DNA of 15,542 bases from Bdellovibrionales bacterium (lineage in GTDB: Bacteria; Bdellovibrionota; Bacteriovoracia; Bacteriovoracales; Bacteriovoracaceae), in assembly GCA_005791855.1 (NCBI GenBank), contig SXUH01000151.1:1-15542 (forward strand), written 5' to 3'. The stretch's first letter is position 1. The number at the start of each line of letters is the position of its first letter. A program made the position numbers and the translations under genes. Under the pieces are notes generated by a model. That model was not told the origin of the DNA and searched no databases. It saw only the letters and a list, made by a program, of their open reading frames with translations. Shown here piece after piece: positions 1 through 7,835 of this stretch.

Positions 1-117
1 GCCAGCGACCTTGTGGGATCCGAGATTGTCGAGGATGACCAAATCGCCGGGTCCGAGGGTCGGCGCCAGGATCTGCTCGACATAAGCGCGGAAGATCTCG
101 CCGTTCATGACGAGGGT
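1..117 (-). mobile_element. Fragment of an IS630-family transposase catalytic domain, fused in frame to the FecR-like gene
   Basis: The last 39 visible codons encode [16 protein letters not shown], then [20 protein letters not shown]. This follows the pattern I know from IS630-family DDE transposases (FxxYVEQxLxPxLxPGDxVxxDNLxxHK); Asp299 (bases 30-28) would be the second catalytic Asp. The N-terminal half of the transposase is absent, no terminal inverted repeat is visible near the junction, and the IS630 target dinucleotide TA is not at the junction (about 115-120). Codon choice also relaxes here (GCT, TAT, GAT, TTG, AAT, GGA). The element continues beyond base 1. A rearranged or decayed element or an assembly join are both possible. 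Confidence 0.65.
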
Positions 118-924
118 CTTGTTGTTGCTTTCCTTGAGCGCGTTGAGCTGCTCGAACTGCTTCTTGATCGCCGACTCGTTCATGCTGAGGAGCTCGGCGA
201 GGTGGGCGTCGTCGTTCTGTGCGAAGAAGATCTGCCGCTGGAAGTGCTCTTCGTTGGCCTCTCTCACCATGAGGGGGAGGCTCAGGGAATCCGTCTCCGC
301 TCCGTCGTCCAGTGGCAGGGGGTCCTTGCTCCGGGGATGCCAGTAGACGTGGCCCTGGTTCAACCGGGCCTGGTAGAAGACCTCCTCCATGCCGAAGTTG
401 ATCTCCAGCATCGCCAGGGAACTCTGGGCGGAGAGCCGCAGGAGCGTGCCGTCCGCGAGGAACACCCAGGCCACGGAGTCCTCTCCGGTGACGAGTTCGT
501 CTCCTTCGTAGAGCCGGGAGAGGTGGACCGCCTTGGTGTCCCGGGAGCCGCGGAAGATCCTGCACTCCCCTTTGCACTGGAGGATCTTGCCCGCGAGCTC
601 GGCCTTGGCGACGTGCCGGAGTCTCGTCTTCCACTCCGGGTCCTTGTCTTTTTGGTTCCGGTCGAGGATCCAGCGCTCGATGTCCAGCCACTCCTCCGGC
701 TCCTGGGAGGACCAGGGGATCAGCGAGTAGGTCTGGCCCTTCGCCAGGACGGTGGTGTCGATCTCGACACTCTCGGGCTTCACCTCGATCTTCGGACCCT
801 GGATCTCCTCTTTCACTTCTGTCTCCAGGCCCAGAAACTCGTCCATGTCTTCCAGCTGAGCGGAGGCGCTCAGCGCGTAGAAGCTTAGACTCAGGGCAAA
901 AGCTGACTGAAAGAGTTTGTTCAT
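1..924 (-). CDS. Secreted FecR-domain protein, 3' part replaced by a transposase-like segment; runs off the window
   Basis: The frame is open from the ATG at 924 to base 1 (308 codons, no stop). Residues 1-22 form a signal peptide (hydrophobic core, ASA before Q23), so the product is exported. The segment around residues 110-200 ([20 protein letters not shown], then LLRLSAQSS) resembles the FecR domain of periplasmic proteins; the exact function is unknown. A GAGG Shine-Dalgarno at 932-929 lies 4 nt before the ATG, and the gene diverges from ileS across about 108 bp. From about residue 270 the sequence no longer reads as a FecR protein but as an IS630-type transposase (separate entry), so the native C-terminus is lost here. 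FecR assignment is by recalled family resemblance. The alternative is one natural protein of unknown fold. Confidence 0.7.
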   Translation of the reverse strand, partial: MNKLFQSAFALSLSFYALSASAQLEDMDEFLGLETEVKEEIQGPKIEVKPESVEIDTTVLAKGQTYSLIPWSSQEPEEWLDIERWILDRNQKDKDPEWKTRLRHVAKAELAGKILQCKGECRIFRGSRDTKAVHLSRLYEGDELVTGEDSVAWVFLADGTLLRLSAQSSLAMLEINFGMEEVFYQARLNQGHVYWHPRSKDPLPLDDGAETDSLSLPLMVREANEEHFQRQIFFAQNDDAHLAELLSMNESAIKKQFEQLNALKESNNKTLVMNGEIFRAYVEQILAPTLGPGDLVILDNLGSHKVAG

Positions 925-963
925 AGATCCTCGTACTTTCTCTTCGGAAAGGGCCTTGGAAAA

Positions 964-992
964 TTTACGATGGTGTGCTTTTCTGCTAGAGT
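964..992 (+). promoter_or_regulatory. Candidate sigma70-type promoter of ileS (extended -10)
   Basis: TTTACG at 964-969, a 17-nt spacer, then TAGAGT at 987-992 preceded by TGC (extended -10). Transcription would begin near 999, about 34 nt before the ATG at 1033. This places the upstream in-frame ATG at 970 inside the promoter and supports the start at 1033. Both hexamers match consensus at four of six positions. Confidence 0.45.
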
Positions 993-1032
993 GGAGGCTC
1001 ATTTTACCTCTTCGCAATTTTTGGAGCAGACA

Positions 1033-4000
1033 ATGGAATCCCTAGAGAGCGCCCAAGGTGCCAGTGAAGGCTTTTCTTTTCCTCAAGCAGAACGGTCAAT
1101 CTTAAATTTCTGGAAGGAAAAGGCCATCTTCAAGAAGTCTCTGGAGAAGACCAGAAAAGGCAAGAACTACATCTTCTACGACGGCCCTCCCTTCGCCACC
1201 GGCCTCCCCCACCACGGGCACATCGTCGCCTCGACCCTGAAGGACGTGGTCCCGCGCTACTTCACCATGAAGGGCTTCTACGTGGACCGCCGCTTCGGCT
1301 GGGACTGCCACGGGCTCCCGATCGAACAGGAGATCGACAAGAAGTTCAACACCTCGGCCAGCGACTTCGTGGCCCAGCACGGGGTGAAGAAGTACAACGA
1401 CGAGTGCCGGGGGATCGTCGACCGGTACGTGAACGAATGGGAGAAGACCATCGGCCGCCTTGGCCGCTGGGTGGACTTCCAGAACGACTACAAGACCATG
1501 GACCTCTCCTTCATGGAATCCACCTGGTGGGTATTCAAGTCCATCTGGGACAAGGGTCTGATCTACCAGGGGAACAAGATCGTCCCCTACTCCCCGGCGC
1601 TCCAGACCGCCCTCTCGAACTTCGAGGCGGGCCAGAACTACCAGGACATCCAGGATCCGGCCATCACCATCCTGTTCCGAACCAAGGCCGATCCGAACAC
1701 CTACTTCGCCGCCTGGACCACCACCCCGTGGACCCTTCCGAGCAACCTCTCCCTCTGCGTCCATCCGGAGATCGAGTACGTCAAGATCAAGGACCTGGAG
1801 CGGAACATCTACATCATCCTGGCGAAGGCGCGCCTCGACGCCTACAAGAAAGTCCTGAAGTACGAAGAGGTCGAAACCATGCCGGGCTCGAAGCTCAAGG
1901 GCCAGCGCTACGAGCCCCTCTTCCCGTACTTCAAGGAGCTCGAGAAAGACGGCTACTTCGTCATGCTCACCGACGAGTACGTCACCACCGGCGACGGCAC
2001 CGGGATCGTCCACCAGGCCCCGGGCTTCGGGGAAGACGACAACCGGGTGATGAAGGCCGCGGGCCTCACCGAGGTCATCGTCCCGCTGGACATCTCCGCG
2101 CGCTTCACCGCCGAGGTCACGGACTTCGCCGGCAGGCCGATCAAAGATGCCGACAAGGACATCATTAAAAACCTCAAGGACCGCGGGCAGCTCCTGCTCC
2201 AGTCGACCCTCGTCCACAGCTACCCGATGTGCCCACGGACGGACACCCCGCTCATCTACCGGGCCATGCCCCAGTGGTACCTCGCCGTGGAGAAGATCAA
2301 GGACAAGATGATCCGGGCCAACCAGCAGATCACCTGGGTCCCGGAGACCATCAAGGAAGGCCGGTTCGGGAAGTGGCTGGAGAACGCCCGGGACTGGGCG
2401 ATCTCCCGCAGCCGCGTCTGGGGCACCCCCCTGCCGATCTGGATCAACGACCAAACCGGTGCGGCCATCTGCATGGGGTCCCTCGCCGACATCAAGAAGT
2501 ACACCGGCAAGGAAGTGAGAGACCTCCACCGCGAGTACATCGATGACCTCCACTTCACCGTCCCCGGCGAGCCGGGGACCTACAAGCGCATCCCGGAGGT
2601 CCTCGACTGCTGGTTCGAGTCCGGCTCCATGCCCTACGCCCAGCTCCACTATCCCTTCGAGAACCAGGAGATCTTCAAGGACGGCTTCCCGGCCGAGTTC
2701 ATCGCCGAGGGCCTGGACCAGACCCGGGGTTGGTTCTACACCCTGACGGTGCTGTCGGCGGCCCTCTTCGACAAGCCCGCGTTCAAGAACGTGATCGTCA
2801 ACGGCATGGTGCTCGCCAAGGACGGCAAGAAGATGAGCAAGCGGCTGCGGAACTACACGCCCCCGGACGAGCTCATCGAGACCTTCGGCGCCGATTCGCT
2901 CCGGCTCTTCCTCATCAACTCGGGTCTGGTGAAGGCGGAGGAACTCCGCTTCACCGACGAGGGCGTGAAGGACATGGTCCGGCGGGTCCTCCTCCCGTGG
3001 TTCAACTCCTTCAAGTTCTTCACCACCTACGCCCAGGCGGACGGCTGGAAGGTCGACGCGAAGTACGCCCACGAGATCAAGGTCGGCGCGGACGGGGCCT
3101 TCGCCTTCGCCGGCAATTCCTCGGACAACATCCTCGACCGCTGGGTCCTCTCCAAGCTCCAGACGCTGGTGAAGAACGTCAACCACGAGATGCAGAACTA
3201 CCGCCTCTACAACGTGATCCCGGAGCTCTTCGGCTTCATCGAAGACCTCACCAACTGGTACATCCGGCTCAACCGCCGGCGCTTCTGGGAAGAGGGCATG
3301 AGCGCGGACAAGAGCGCGGCCTTCTCCACCCTCTACACCACCCTCGAGAGCCTCGCCCGCCTGATGGCGCCGTTCACGCCGTTCCTCGCGGACCACATCT
3401 ACCAGGAGCTCAAGGCCTTCGGCGGCAAGACCGAAGAGTCCGTGCACCTGTGCGCCTACCCGGAGTCCAACCCCGGCCTCATCGACACCACCCTGGAGAC
3501 GGCCGTGGGTCGCATGCAGCAGGTGATCCTCCTCGGGCGGCAGAAGCGCGTGACCGAAGGGGTGAAGGTCAAGACTCCGCTCTCGACCCTGAAGGTGGTC
3601 CACCAGGACCGCGACCTCCTGACGGAGCTCCGGAAGCTCGAAGAGTACATCAAGGTCGAGCTCAACGTGAAGACCATCGAGTACCTCACCAGCGAAGCGG
3701 ACTACGTCGTCCTCTCCGCCAAGCCCAACTCTCCGGTCCTCGGGAAGAAGCTCGGGAAGGACTTCGCCGCGTTCAGGCCCCTCATCGAGGGTTTCTCCTC
3801 CGCCGAAGTCCAGAAGATCGAAGCCGGAGGCAAGATCGCCCTCAAGGGCGTGGAGTTCACCTCCGAGGAGATCCTCGTCTTCCGCGCGGCCAAGCAGGGC
3901 ACCCAGGCCGTGACCAACCGGTTCATCACCATCGACCTCGACTGCAAGCTGGACCAGGACCTCATTGACGAGGGCCTCGCCCGGGAGATGGTGAACCGGA

Positions 4001-4227
4001 TCCAGAAGACGCGCAAGGACTCGAACTTCAACGTCTCCGACCGGATCGAGCTCACCGTCTCCACGACCCCGGAGCTCGAGCGGATCTTCAAGAAGTACCA
4101 GGGCTACATCTCCGCGGAGACCCTCACGGTGAAGGCGAGCTTCAGCGAGACCCCGATCGCCGGTGCCGTCGCCCACGAGATCGACGACGAGAAGTTCGAG
4201 CTCCGGGCCCAGCGGGCCCTCGCGTGA
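1033..4227 (+). CDS. ileS: Isoleucyl-tRNA synthetase, eukaryote-like type 2
   Basis: Cytoplasmic class I synthetase charging tRNA-Ile. Start at 1033: GGAG at 1023-1026 lies 6 nt upstream, and the in-frame ATG at 970 lies within the probable promoter; this gives 1064 aa against about 940 for E. coli IleRS. Motifs (numbered from 1033): GLPHHGH with the HXGH signature at 60-63; the CP1 editing domain with [11 protein letters not shown] and [33 protein letters not shown] at 600-604, followed by [20 protein letters not shown] and an anticodon-binding region. The GLPHxGH and KMSKRxxNY context and the lack of a C-terminal Cys4 zinc motif mark the type 2 (eukaryotic/archaeal-like) form, known for low mupirocin sensitivity. 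The stop overlaps the start of the next gene. The first 35 or so codons are A/T-richer than the rest. Confidence 0.96.
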   Translation: MESLESAQGASEGFSFPQAERSILNFWKEKAIFKKSLEKTRKGKNYIFYDGPPFATGLPHHGHIVASTLKDVVPRYFTMKGFYVDRRFGWDCHGLPIEQEIDKKFNTSASDFVAQHGVKKYNDECRGIVDRYVNEWEKTIGRLGRWVDFQNDYKTMDLSFMESTWWVFKSIWDKGLIYQGNKIVPYSPALQTALSNFEAGQNYQDIQDPAITILFRTKADPNTYFAAWTTTPWTLPSNLSLCVHPEIEYVKIKDLERNIYIILAKARLDAYKKVLKYEEVETMPGSKLKGQRYEPLFPYFKELEKDGYFVMLTDEYVTTGDGTGIVHQAPGFGEDDNRVMKAAGLTEVIVPLDISARFTAEVTDFAGRPIKDADKDIIKNLKDRGQLLLQSTLVHSYPMCPRTDTPLIYRAMPQWYLAVEKIKDKMIRANQQITWVPETIKEGRFGKWLENARDWAISRSRVWGTPLPIWINDQTGAAICMGSLADIKKYTGKEVRDLHREYIDDLHFTVPGEPGTYKRIPEVLDCWFESGSMPYAQLHYPFENQEIFKDGFPAEFIAEGLDQTRGWFYTLTVLSAALFDKPAFKNVIVNGMVLAKDGKKMSKRLRNYTPPDELIETFGADSLRLFLINSGLVKAEELRFTDEGVKDMVRRVLLPWFNSFKFFTTYAQADGWKVDAKYAHEIKVGADGAFAFAGNSSDNILDRWVLSKLQTLVKNVNHEMQNYRLYNVIPELFGFIEDLTNWYIRLNRRRFWEEGMSADKSAAFSTLYTTLESLARLMAPFTPFLADHIYQELKAFGGKTEESVHLCAYPESNPGLIDTTLETAVGRMQQVILLGRQKRVTEGVKVKTPLSTLKVVHQDRDLLTELRKLEEYIKVELNVKTIEYLTSEADYVVLSAKPNSPVLGKKLGKDFAAFRPLIEGFSSAEVQKIEAGGKIALKGVEFTSEEILVFRAAKQGTQAVTNRFITIDLDCKLDQDLIDEGLAREMVNRIQKTRKDSNFNVSDRIELTVSTTPELERIFKKYQGYISAETLTVKASFSETPIAGAVAHEIDDEKFELRAQRALA

Positions 4228-5006
4228 GGTTCCTCTTCCTCCTGCTCCTCCTCCTCGCCGGCGCGCCCGCGTATCCGCAGAAGGCGCTCCGCTCGGAGGT
4301 CTTCCAGGCCAACGTGAAGCCGGTCCTGAACGGGATCGTCCGGGACTTCTACCAGATGATCGAACTCTTCCCGAACTACCCGAAGAAGCTCAACCCCCTG
4401 ATGGAGGACTTCGAGGGAATCACCGCCGAGCGGGAGGTCCTCCTAGAGACCTGCCCGCGGCTCCTGAGCAAGCGGTGCGAGGAACCGATCAGGAACCTCC
4501 GGGAGAAGCTCGGACGCCTCAAGACCAGGTCCCTCGAGCTCCTGAAGGAACAGAAGATGACCTCCGCCCTCTACATCAACACCCTCGCCGGGGTGCGGGT
4601 GATCTCGGACTTCGACAACGCGGTCGAAGAGCTCAAGGGCGACCTCGACAACGCCTCCTTCATCCAGGCCGCGGACATCTCCCAGCGGAAGGAAACCTAC
4701 GGCGTCGTCAAGAAGGTCGACGAGCTCGGCACCCTCCTCTCCCTCGCCGTGGTCGAGTACATCCCGCAGCTCTACAAGGAGGAGTTCCGCCACTTCTTCT
4801 TCAACTTCGTCCACCCGGTGCAGCTCCAGCTCTCCAAGCGCAGTAACTTCGAGTACCTCAACCAGAACGTGAACTCCCTGAACTTCACGCTGAACCTCTT
4901 GAACATGAACCTCACCAAGAAGAACAAGAAGACGCCGGAGGGGATGGCGCCGTTTCTGGCGGTGATCCATAACAAGTGGAACAGCCTGCTCCGCTACTAC
5001 CTCTAA
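4224..5006 (+). CDS. Secreted protein of unknown function, translationally coupled to ileS
   Basis: I do not recognise the family. The GTG start at 4224 overlaps the ileS TGA as GTGA, with no clear Shine-Dalgarno, suggesting reinitiation by ribosomes ending ileS. The 260-aa product opens with a Leu-rich signal peptide ([19 protein letters not shown], likely cleaved after APA). The mature part looks mostly helical and charged, with only two cysteines (77 and 85), which could form one disulfide; no catalytic motif stands out. No later in-frame ATG restores the signal peptide, supporting the GTG. Pairing with ileS probably reflects shared transcription rather than shared function. No T-tract terminator follows; a short inverted repeat (5014-5020/5026-5032) sits just after the stop. 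Confidence 0.8.
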   Translation: MRFLFLLLLLLAGAPAYPQKALRSEVFQANVKPVLNGIVRDFYQMIELFPNYPKKLNPLMEDFEGITAEREVLLETCPRLLSKRCEEPIRNLREKLGRLKTRSLELLKEQKMTSALYINTLAGVRVISDFDNAVEELKGDLDNASFIQAADISQRKETYGVVKKVDELGTLLSLAVVEYIPQLYKEEFRHFFFNFVHPVQLQLSKRSNFEYLNQNVNSLNFTLNLLNMNLTKKNKKTPEGMAPFLAVIHNKWNSLLRYYL

Positions 5007-5041
5007 GGTCTTTACCTATGGTAGGCATAGGTTAGCTCAGA

Positions 5042-5070
5042 TTCACCGATGCTAGCCGACCGGGTATAAA
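5042..5070 (+). promoter_or_regulatory. Candidate sigma70-type promoter of the 5105-5551 gene
   Basis: TTCACC at 5042-5047, a 17-nt spacer and TATAAA at 5065-5070. It is followed by a strong AGAGGAGAA Shine-Dalgarno at 5092-5100, 4 nt before the ATG at 5105. The leader would be about 28 nt. Confidence 0.55.
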
Positions 5071-5104
5071 ACCTCCTCGACCAATATTGATAGAGGAGAA
5101 TCTC

Positions 5105-5551
5105 ATGAAAGCCCTGGCCGCCACGATCCTAACCCTAACCTCCCTCGCGAGCTCCGCCGAGGTCATCCACCGGCAGAAGGTCGGCTGGGTCCTCCAGTCC
5201 GTCCCCGGCCACCGGGTGAGCTGCAAGGACTACAGGCCAGACGGGTACTACAACGGCGGAAGAGGGGTCTTCATCGCCGGCGGAATCCCGAGAGGACTCC
5301 CGGCCATGGACCTCGTCTCCGGAGAACAGTTCAAGACCTGCGCCGACCTCCGTCCCCTGGAGCCCCGGTGGACCCTCGCCGGCGTCCTGACCGTCGAGGT
5401 GGATGATGTCTGCGAAATCGGGGGGCGCTTCCGGCGAACGCTCCGGGAGTTCAACCTGACCGTCCGGGAGAACGGGCTGCGGTTCCTCGGGAGGGAGGTC
5501 GTCTCGAAGGTGCGCCTGCCGAACAACGGGGTCTGCTTCGCTCTCGAGTGA
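5105..5551 (+). CDS. Small secreted protein of unknown function, four cysteines
   Basis: 148 aa, family not recognised. The ATG at 5105 is chosen because AGAGGAGAA ends 4 nt upstream; an in-frame TTG at 5087 lies upstream of that site and can be ignored. A signal peptide is evident (MKALAATILTLTSLASSA, cleavage before EV), so the protein is periplasmic or secreted. The mature chain has exactly four cysteines (40, 79, 103, 144), enough for two disulfides, and looks beta-rich: a WTLAGVLTVEVDDVCEIGG strand region, then RTLREFNLTVRENGLRFLG and a closing VRLPNNGVCFALE. It has its own promoter and converges on rpsU, whose terminator lies between them but carries its T-tract only in the rpsU direction. 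It may be a lineage-specific envelope protein. Confidence 0.8.
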   Translation: MKALAATILTLTSLASSAEVIHRQKVGWVLQSVPGHRVSCKDYRPDGYYNGGRGVFIAGGIPRGLPAMDLVSGEQFKTCADLRPLEPRWTLAGVLTVEVDDVCEIGGRFRRTLREFNLTVRENGLRFLGREVVSKVRLPNNGVCFALE

Positions 5552-5571
5552 CGATTGATTCTTGAACATCC

Positions 5572-5599
5572 AAAAAAAAGGGCCCTCATCGAGGGCCCT
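5572..5599 (-). terminator. Intrinsic terminator of rpsU
   Basis: A perfect 9-bp stem (AGGGCCCTC at 5579-5587 with GAGGGCCCT at 5591-5599, loop ATC in plus-strand terms). Read on the minus strand it is followed by a run of eight T (5579-5572). It lies just past the rpsU stop at 5607. No T-run follows in the plus direction, so it should not efficiently end the converging gene. Confidence 0.9.
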
Positions 5600-5606
5600 G
5601 GAGCGA

Positions 5607-5822
5607 TTAGTACTTAGTTCGAACTCGACCGCGAACGTTCGTCTTGTGACGACGCTTCTCAGCATTTTCTAACTTTTCTTTCAGCTTAACAGAAGGTTTC
5701 TTGAACTCTGAACGAGCGCGATATTCCTTCACGATCCCGTAGGCGTCGCATAGACGCTTGAATTTTTTGATCGCTTTCTCAGCTGGAAATCTGTCATCAA
5801 TAGAAATTTGAATTGTAGACAT
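5607..5822 (-). CDS. rpsU: 30S ribosomal protein S21
   Basis: 71 aa of typical S21 length and content: STIQISIDDRFPAEKAIKKF, then KRLCDAYGIVKEYRARSEF and a very basic tail ending RRHKTNVRGRVRTKY. S21 sits on the 30S platform near the anti-Shine-Dalgarno and aids initiation. An alternative ATG two codons upstream (5828) is in frame; AAGGGGGTG at 5839-5831 is a near-perfect anti-SD complement, and its core lies 4 nt from 5828 or 10 nt from 5822. I favour 5822 because the family usually begins at this point, but 5828 is possible. The gene has its own promoter and terminator. Codon use (CGT, GCT, GTT, AAA, ATT) is much less GC-biased than that of its neighbours. Confidence 0.95.
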   Translation of the reverse strand: MSTIQISIDDRFPAEKAIKKFKRLCDAYGIVKEYRARSEFKKPSVKLKEKLENAEKRRHKTNVRGRVRTKY

Positions 5823-5885
5823 GCTCATTACACCCCCTTCTTCGTAGCGCTAGAAAGCCGAACCGGCCTGGAATTTAGTCCCAAA

Positions 5886-5914
5886 AAAATACTCACAATC
5901 GAGCCCCGAGTCAA
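5886..5914 (-). promoter_or_regulatory. Promoter of rpsU
   Basis: On the minus strand: TTGACT (5914-5909), a 17-nt spacer, TATTTT (5891-5886). Transcription would begin near 5879, giving a leader of about 50 nt ending in the strong Shine-Dalgarno. The promoter faces away from rarA, whose start lies about 40 bp to the right. Confidence 0.65.
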
Positions 5915-5940
5915 CCTTAGTTGCAGGCTTCACCCCATTT

Positions 5941-5949
5941 TGATAGAAG
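5941..5949 (+). promoter_or_regulatory. Candidate extended -10 element of rarA
   Basis: TGATAGAAG (TG, one base, then TAGAAG at 5944-5949) sits only 5 nt before the ATG at 5955, so transcription would start at or next to the start codon. A weak TTGCAG lies 17 nt upstream (5921-5926). The same purine-rich AGAAGA could instead be a weak Shine-Dalgarno, so this call is tentative. Confidence 0.25.
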
Positions 5950-5954
5950 AAACC

Positions 5955-7196
5955 ATGCAACTGGACGCTTTTGAGCTCTCCCATTCACACGACCTTCCCC
6001 TGGCGGCCAAGCTTAGACCCAAGACCCTCGAAGACTTCTACGGGCAGGCCCCGATCAGGAAGCAGTTGGATAAGCTGGTCTCCCACCCCCGGCACGTGAT
6101 CTTCTGGGGGCCCCCGGGCACGGGGAAGACCACCCTTGCCCACATCATCTCGAGCCAGATCGACCGCGAGCTGCACGTCTTCAGCGCGGTCACCAGTGGG
6201 ATCCCGGAGCTCAAGCGGCTCATCGCCGAGATGCTCGACCGGCACCGGGAGTTCGGGAAGGAGAGCATCCTCTTCATCGACGAGATCCACCGGTTCAACA
6301 AGTCCCAGCAGGACGCTCTGCTGCCCTACCTGGAGAACGGCGACTTTCTCTTCATCGGCGCCACCACCGAGTACCCCCACACCTCGCTCAACAAGGCCCT
6401 CCTCTCCCGGGTGTCCCTGATCGAGCTCAAGGCCCTCCAGGTGGAAGACCTCGAGCAGATCTTAGAGCGCGGCCTCTTAGACCTCTCCCGGCCGGACCTC
6501 GAGGGCTTCATCGGCGACATCGCCAAGCTCTCGAACGGAGACGCTCGCTTCGCCCTGAACCAGCTCGCGCGGCTCACCTCCTTCACCGAGGCCGAGCTCG
6601 AGAACAAGGAGCAGATCCTCAGAGAACTCTTCGAACACGCACGCCAGTACGACAAGAACGCCAACCGCCACTACGACGTGATCTCCGCCTTCATCAAGTC
6701 CGTCCGCGGCTCGGACCCGGACGCGGCCCTCCTCTACCTCGCCATCATGCTCGACGGCGGCGAGGATCCGGAGTTCATCGCCCGCCGGCTCATGATCCTC
6801 GCCTCCGAGGACATCGGCCTTGCCAATTCCCAGGGCCTGCAGGTCACCACCAACGCGCACTACGTGGTGAAGAACATCGGCATGCCGGAGGCGCGGATCA
6901 CCCTCGCCCACGCCACCGTCTTCTTAGCCCTCTCGCCGAAGTCCAACTCCGCGTACAAGGCGGTGGACGCGGCGCTGGCGTACGTGAAGGAGAATCCGAC
7001 GCTCGAAGTCCCGGGGCCCCTCTCCAACGTTTCGCCGGAGAAGAAGAACTACAAGTACCCGCACAGCTACCCGAACCACTACACCGAGCAACGATACCTG
7101 CCTGTTAGCGTCGAAGAAAGGTTCTACAGGCCGGCCCTGCTCGGATCGGAGAAGGCGCTCAATGACGCCTTTCAAAATTTAACCTCAAAAAAGTAA
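5955..7196 (+). CDS. rarA: Replication-associated recombination protein A (AAA+ ATPase RarA/MgsA)
   Basis: 413 aa, close to the usual 430-450 of the family. RarA acts at stalled replication forks and is related to clamp-loader ATPases. N-terminal features: PLAAKLRPKTLEDFYGQ; Walker A GPPGTGKTT at 52-60; Walker B with LFIDEIHRFNKSQQDALLP (Asp109, Glu110); sensor 1 FIGATTEYP and the arginine-finger region ALLSRV. The C-terminal half has the MgsA signature HYDVISAFIKSVRGSDPDAAL, then LYLAIMLDGGEDPEFIARRL and ILASEDIGLAN. The start at 5955 is chosen because the family begins shortly before the RPKTLxDxxGQ block; the open frame extends upstream into the rpsU promoter region without family similarity. 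It stands alone between divergent rpsU and a plus-strand membrane gene. Confidence 0.96.
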   Translation: MQLDAFELSHSHDLPLAAKLRPKTLEDFYGQAPIRKQLDKLVSHPRHVIFWGPPGTGKTTLAHIISSQIDRELHVFSAVTSGIPELKRLIAEMLDRHREFGKESILFIDEIHRFNKSQQDALLPYLENGDFLFIGATTEYPHTSLNKALLSRVSLIELKALQVEDLEQILERGLLDLSRPDLEGFIGDIAKLSNGDARFALNQLARLTSFTEAELENKEQILRELFEHARQYDKNANRHYDVISAFIKSVRGSDPDAALLYLAIMLDGGEDPEFIARRLMILASEDIGLANSQGLQVTTNAHYVVKNIGMPEARITLAHATVFLALSPKSNSAYKAVDAALAYVKENPTLEVPGPLSNVSPEKKNYKYPHSYPNHYTEQRYLPVSVEERFYRPALLGSEKALNDAFQNLTSKK

Positions 7197-7255
7197 CTAG
7201 TTCCCGGGGAATATATCCCCCATTGGCGAACTTTCTCCTTAAGATCTAGTTGAAT

Positions 7256-7320
7256 TTGCATACCACTTCCGTGGTCCCAAACTTGCTACTTCAAAGTAAG
7301 AAGTAATTGGAGGTATGCAA
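7256..7320 (+). promoter_or_regulatory. Self-complementary mRNA leader covering the Shine-Dalgarno and start of the 7320 gene
   Basis: TTGCATACC (7256-7264) is perfectly complementary to GGTATGCAA (7312-7320), which includes the last GG of the GGAGG Shine-Dalgarno (7309-7313) and the A of the ATG. Between the arms are two smaller hairpins: ACCAC/GTGGT (7262-7266/7271-7275, TTCC loop), which competes with the 5' arm, and TACTTC/GAAGTA (7287-7292/7300-7305). The layout would allow a closed and an open form of the ribosome site. A DNA operator palindrome is an alternative reading. Candidate -10-like sequences lie just upstream (TAAGAT at 7240-7245), so the 5' arm may be at the mRNA 5' end. Confidence 0.4.
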
Positions 7321-7835
7321 TGGCCATCACTAAAGTTCACGCGCCTGGAACGGGAAAACCGAAGCACTTTACACAAGTTATCAGCATGTTCGTCGGTGGT
7401 TTGCTCTTCATCCTCGGTCTCTGCGGGTTGCTCTTCTCCTCGTTCGCCGGGCTGCACATCAGCATCTTCCACGGACTGGTCATGGCGAGTTCCGGACTGA
7501 TCCTCTTCTACAACGGATACAAGAACAATAGCCGGCACGCCTTCCGCGCCTGCCTCGGATTTTCCATCTTCTTCGGGCTCCACGCTCTCGCCGGGTTCCT
7601 CCTGGGCCAGCCGGGGGTTCCGGAGGTCGGGTACGCCAAGCCGGATCCGGCACTCCTGAAGATCATCCCGAACTTCCAGGAACTCGGGTTCTCGGATCAC
7701 GTCCTCAACACCGTCATCTCCGTGGTGCTCATGGGCGGGGCTATCGACTGGTGGAGACGGAAGACCAAGCGGCAGAAGCGAAAGCAGGAGAAGGTCTACC
7801 GCCGGACTCACGGCCAGCAGCCGCTGCACCACTAG
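7320..7835 (+). CDS. Four-helix integral membrane protein of unknown function
   Basis: 171 aa starting at the ATG at 7320, 6 nt after GGAGG (7309-7313). Four hydrophobic segments are visible, at about 19-41, 46-65, 77-96 and 127-144, with a hydrophilic loop between helices 3 and 4 (GVPEVGYAKPDPALLKIIPN) and a strongly basic tail (WWRRKTKRQKRKQEKVYRR) that should be cytoplasmic. The pattern of helix 3 (FGLHALAGFLLG) followed by a final helix recalls DUF4383-type membrane proteins, but I hold that loosely. Its 3' end overlaps the stop of the convergent histidine kinase gene by the 4 bp CTAG. Expression may be controlled by the leader structure at 7256-7320. Confidence 0.8.
   Translation: MAITKVHAPGTGKPKHFTQVISMFVGGLLFILGLCGLLFSSFAGLHISIFHGLVMASSGLILFYNGYKNNSRHAFRACLGFSIFFGLHALAGFLLGQPGVPEVGYAKPDPALLKIIPNFQELGFSDHVLNTVISVVLMGGAIDWWRRKTKRQKRKQEKVYRRTHGQQPLHH

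Noticed and set aside
13..888. Long plus-strand open frame of 291 codons
   Set aside because: It is antisense to the signal-peptide/FecR frame, which has a proper start, Shine-Dalgarno and recognisable content; the plus frame reads as low-complexity Leu/Val/Glu-rich shadow.
970..1032. Extending ileS to the in-frame ATG at 970
   Set aside because: That ATG lies between the likely -35 and -10, has no Shine-Dalgarno, and adds 21 residues without family similarity; 1033 has GGAG at 6 nt.
1102..4176. 1024-codon minus-strand open frame opposite ileS
   Set aside because: A shadow created by the C/G-ending codon bias; the plus frame has every IleRS motif.
5014..5032. Inverted repeat ACCTATG/CATAGGT after the 4224-5006 gene
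   Set aside because: Seven-bp A/T-containing stem with no T-run on either side; too weak to call a terminator, although it may add some transcript stability.
5808..5954. N-terminal extension of rarA to 5808
   Set aside because: It would cross the rpsU start and promoter, and the extra residues do not resemble RarA; the ATG at 5955 fits the family.
7205..7220. GGGG/CCCC hairpin after rarA as a terminator
   Set aside because: Four-bp stem with a seven-base A/T loop and no T-run immediately after; not convincing.
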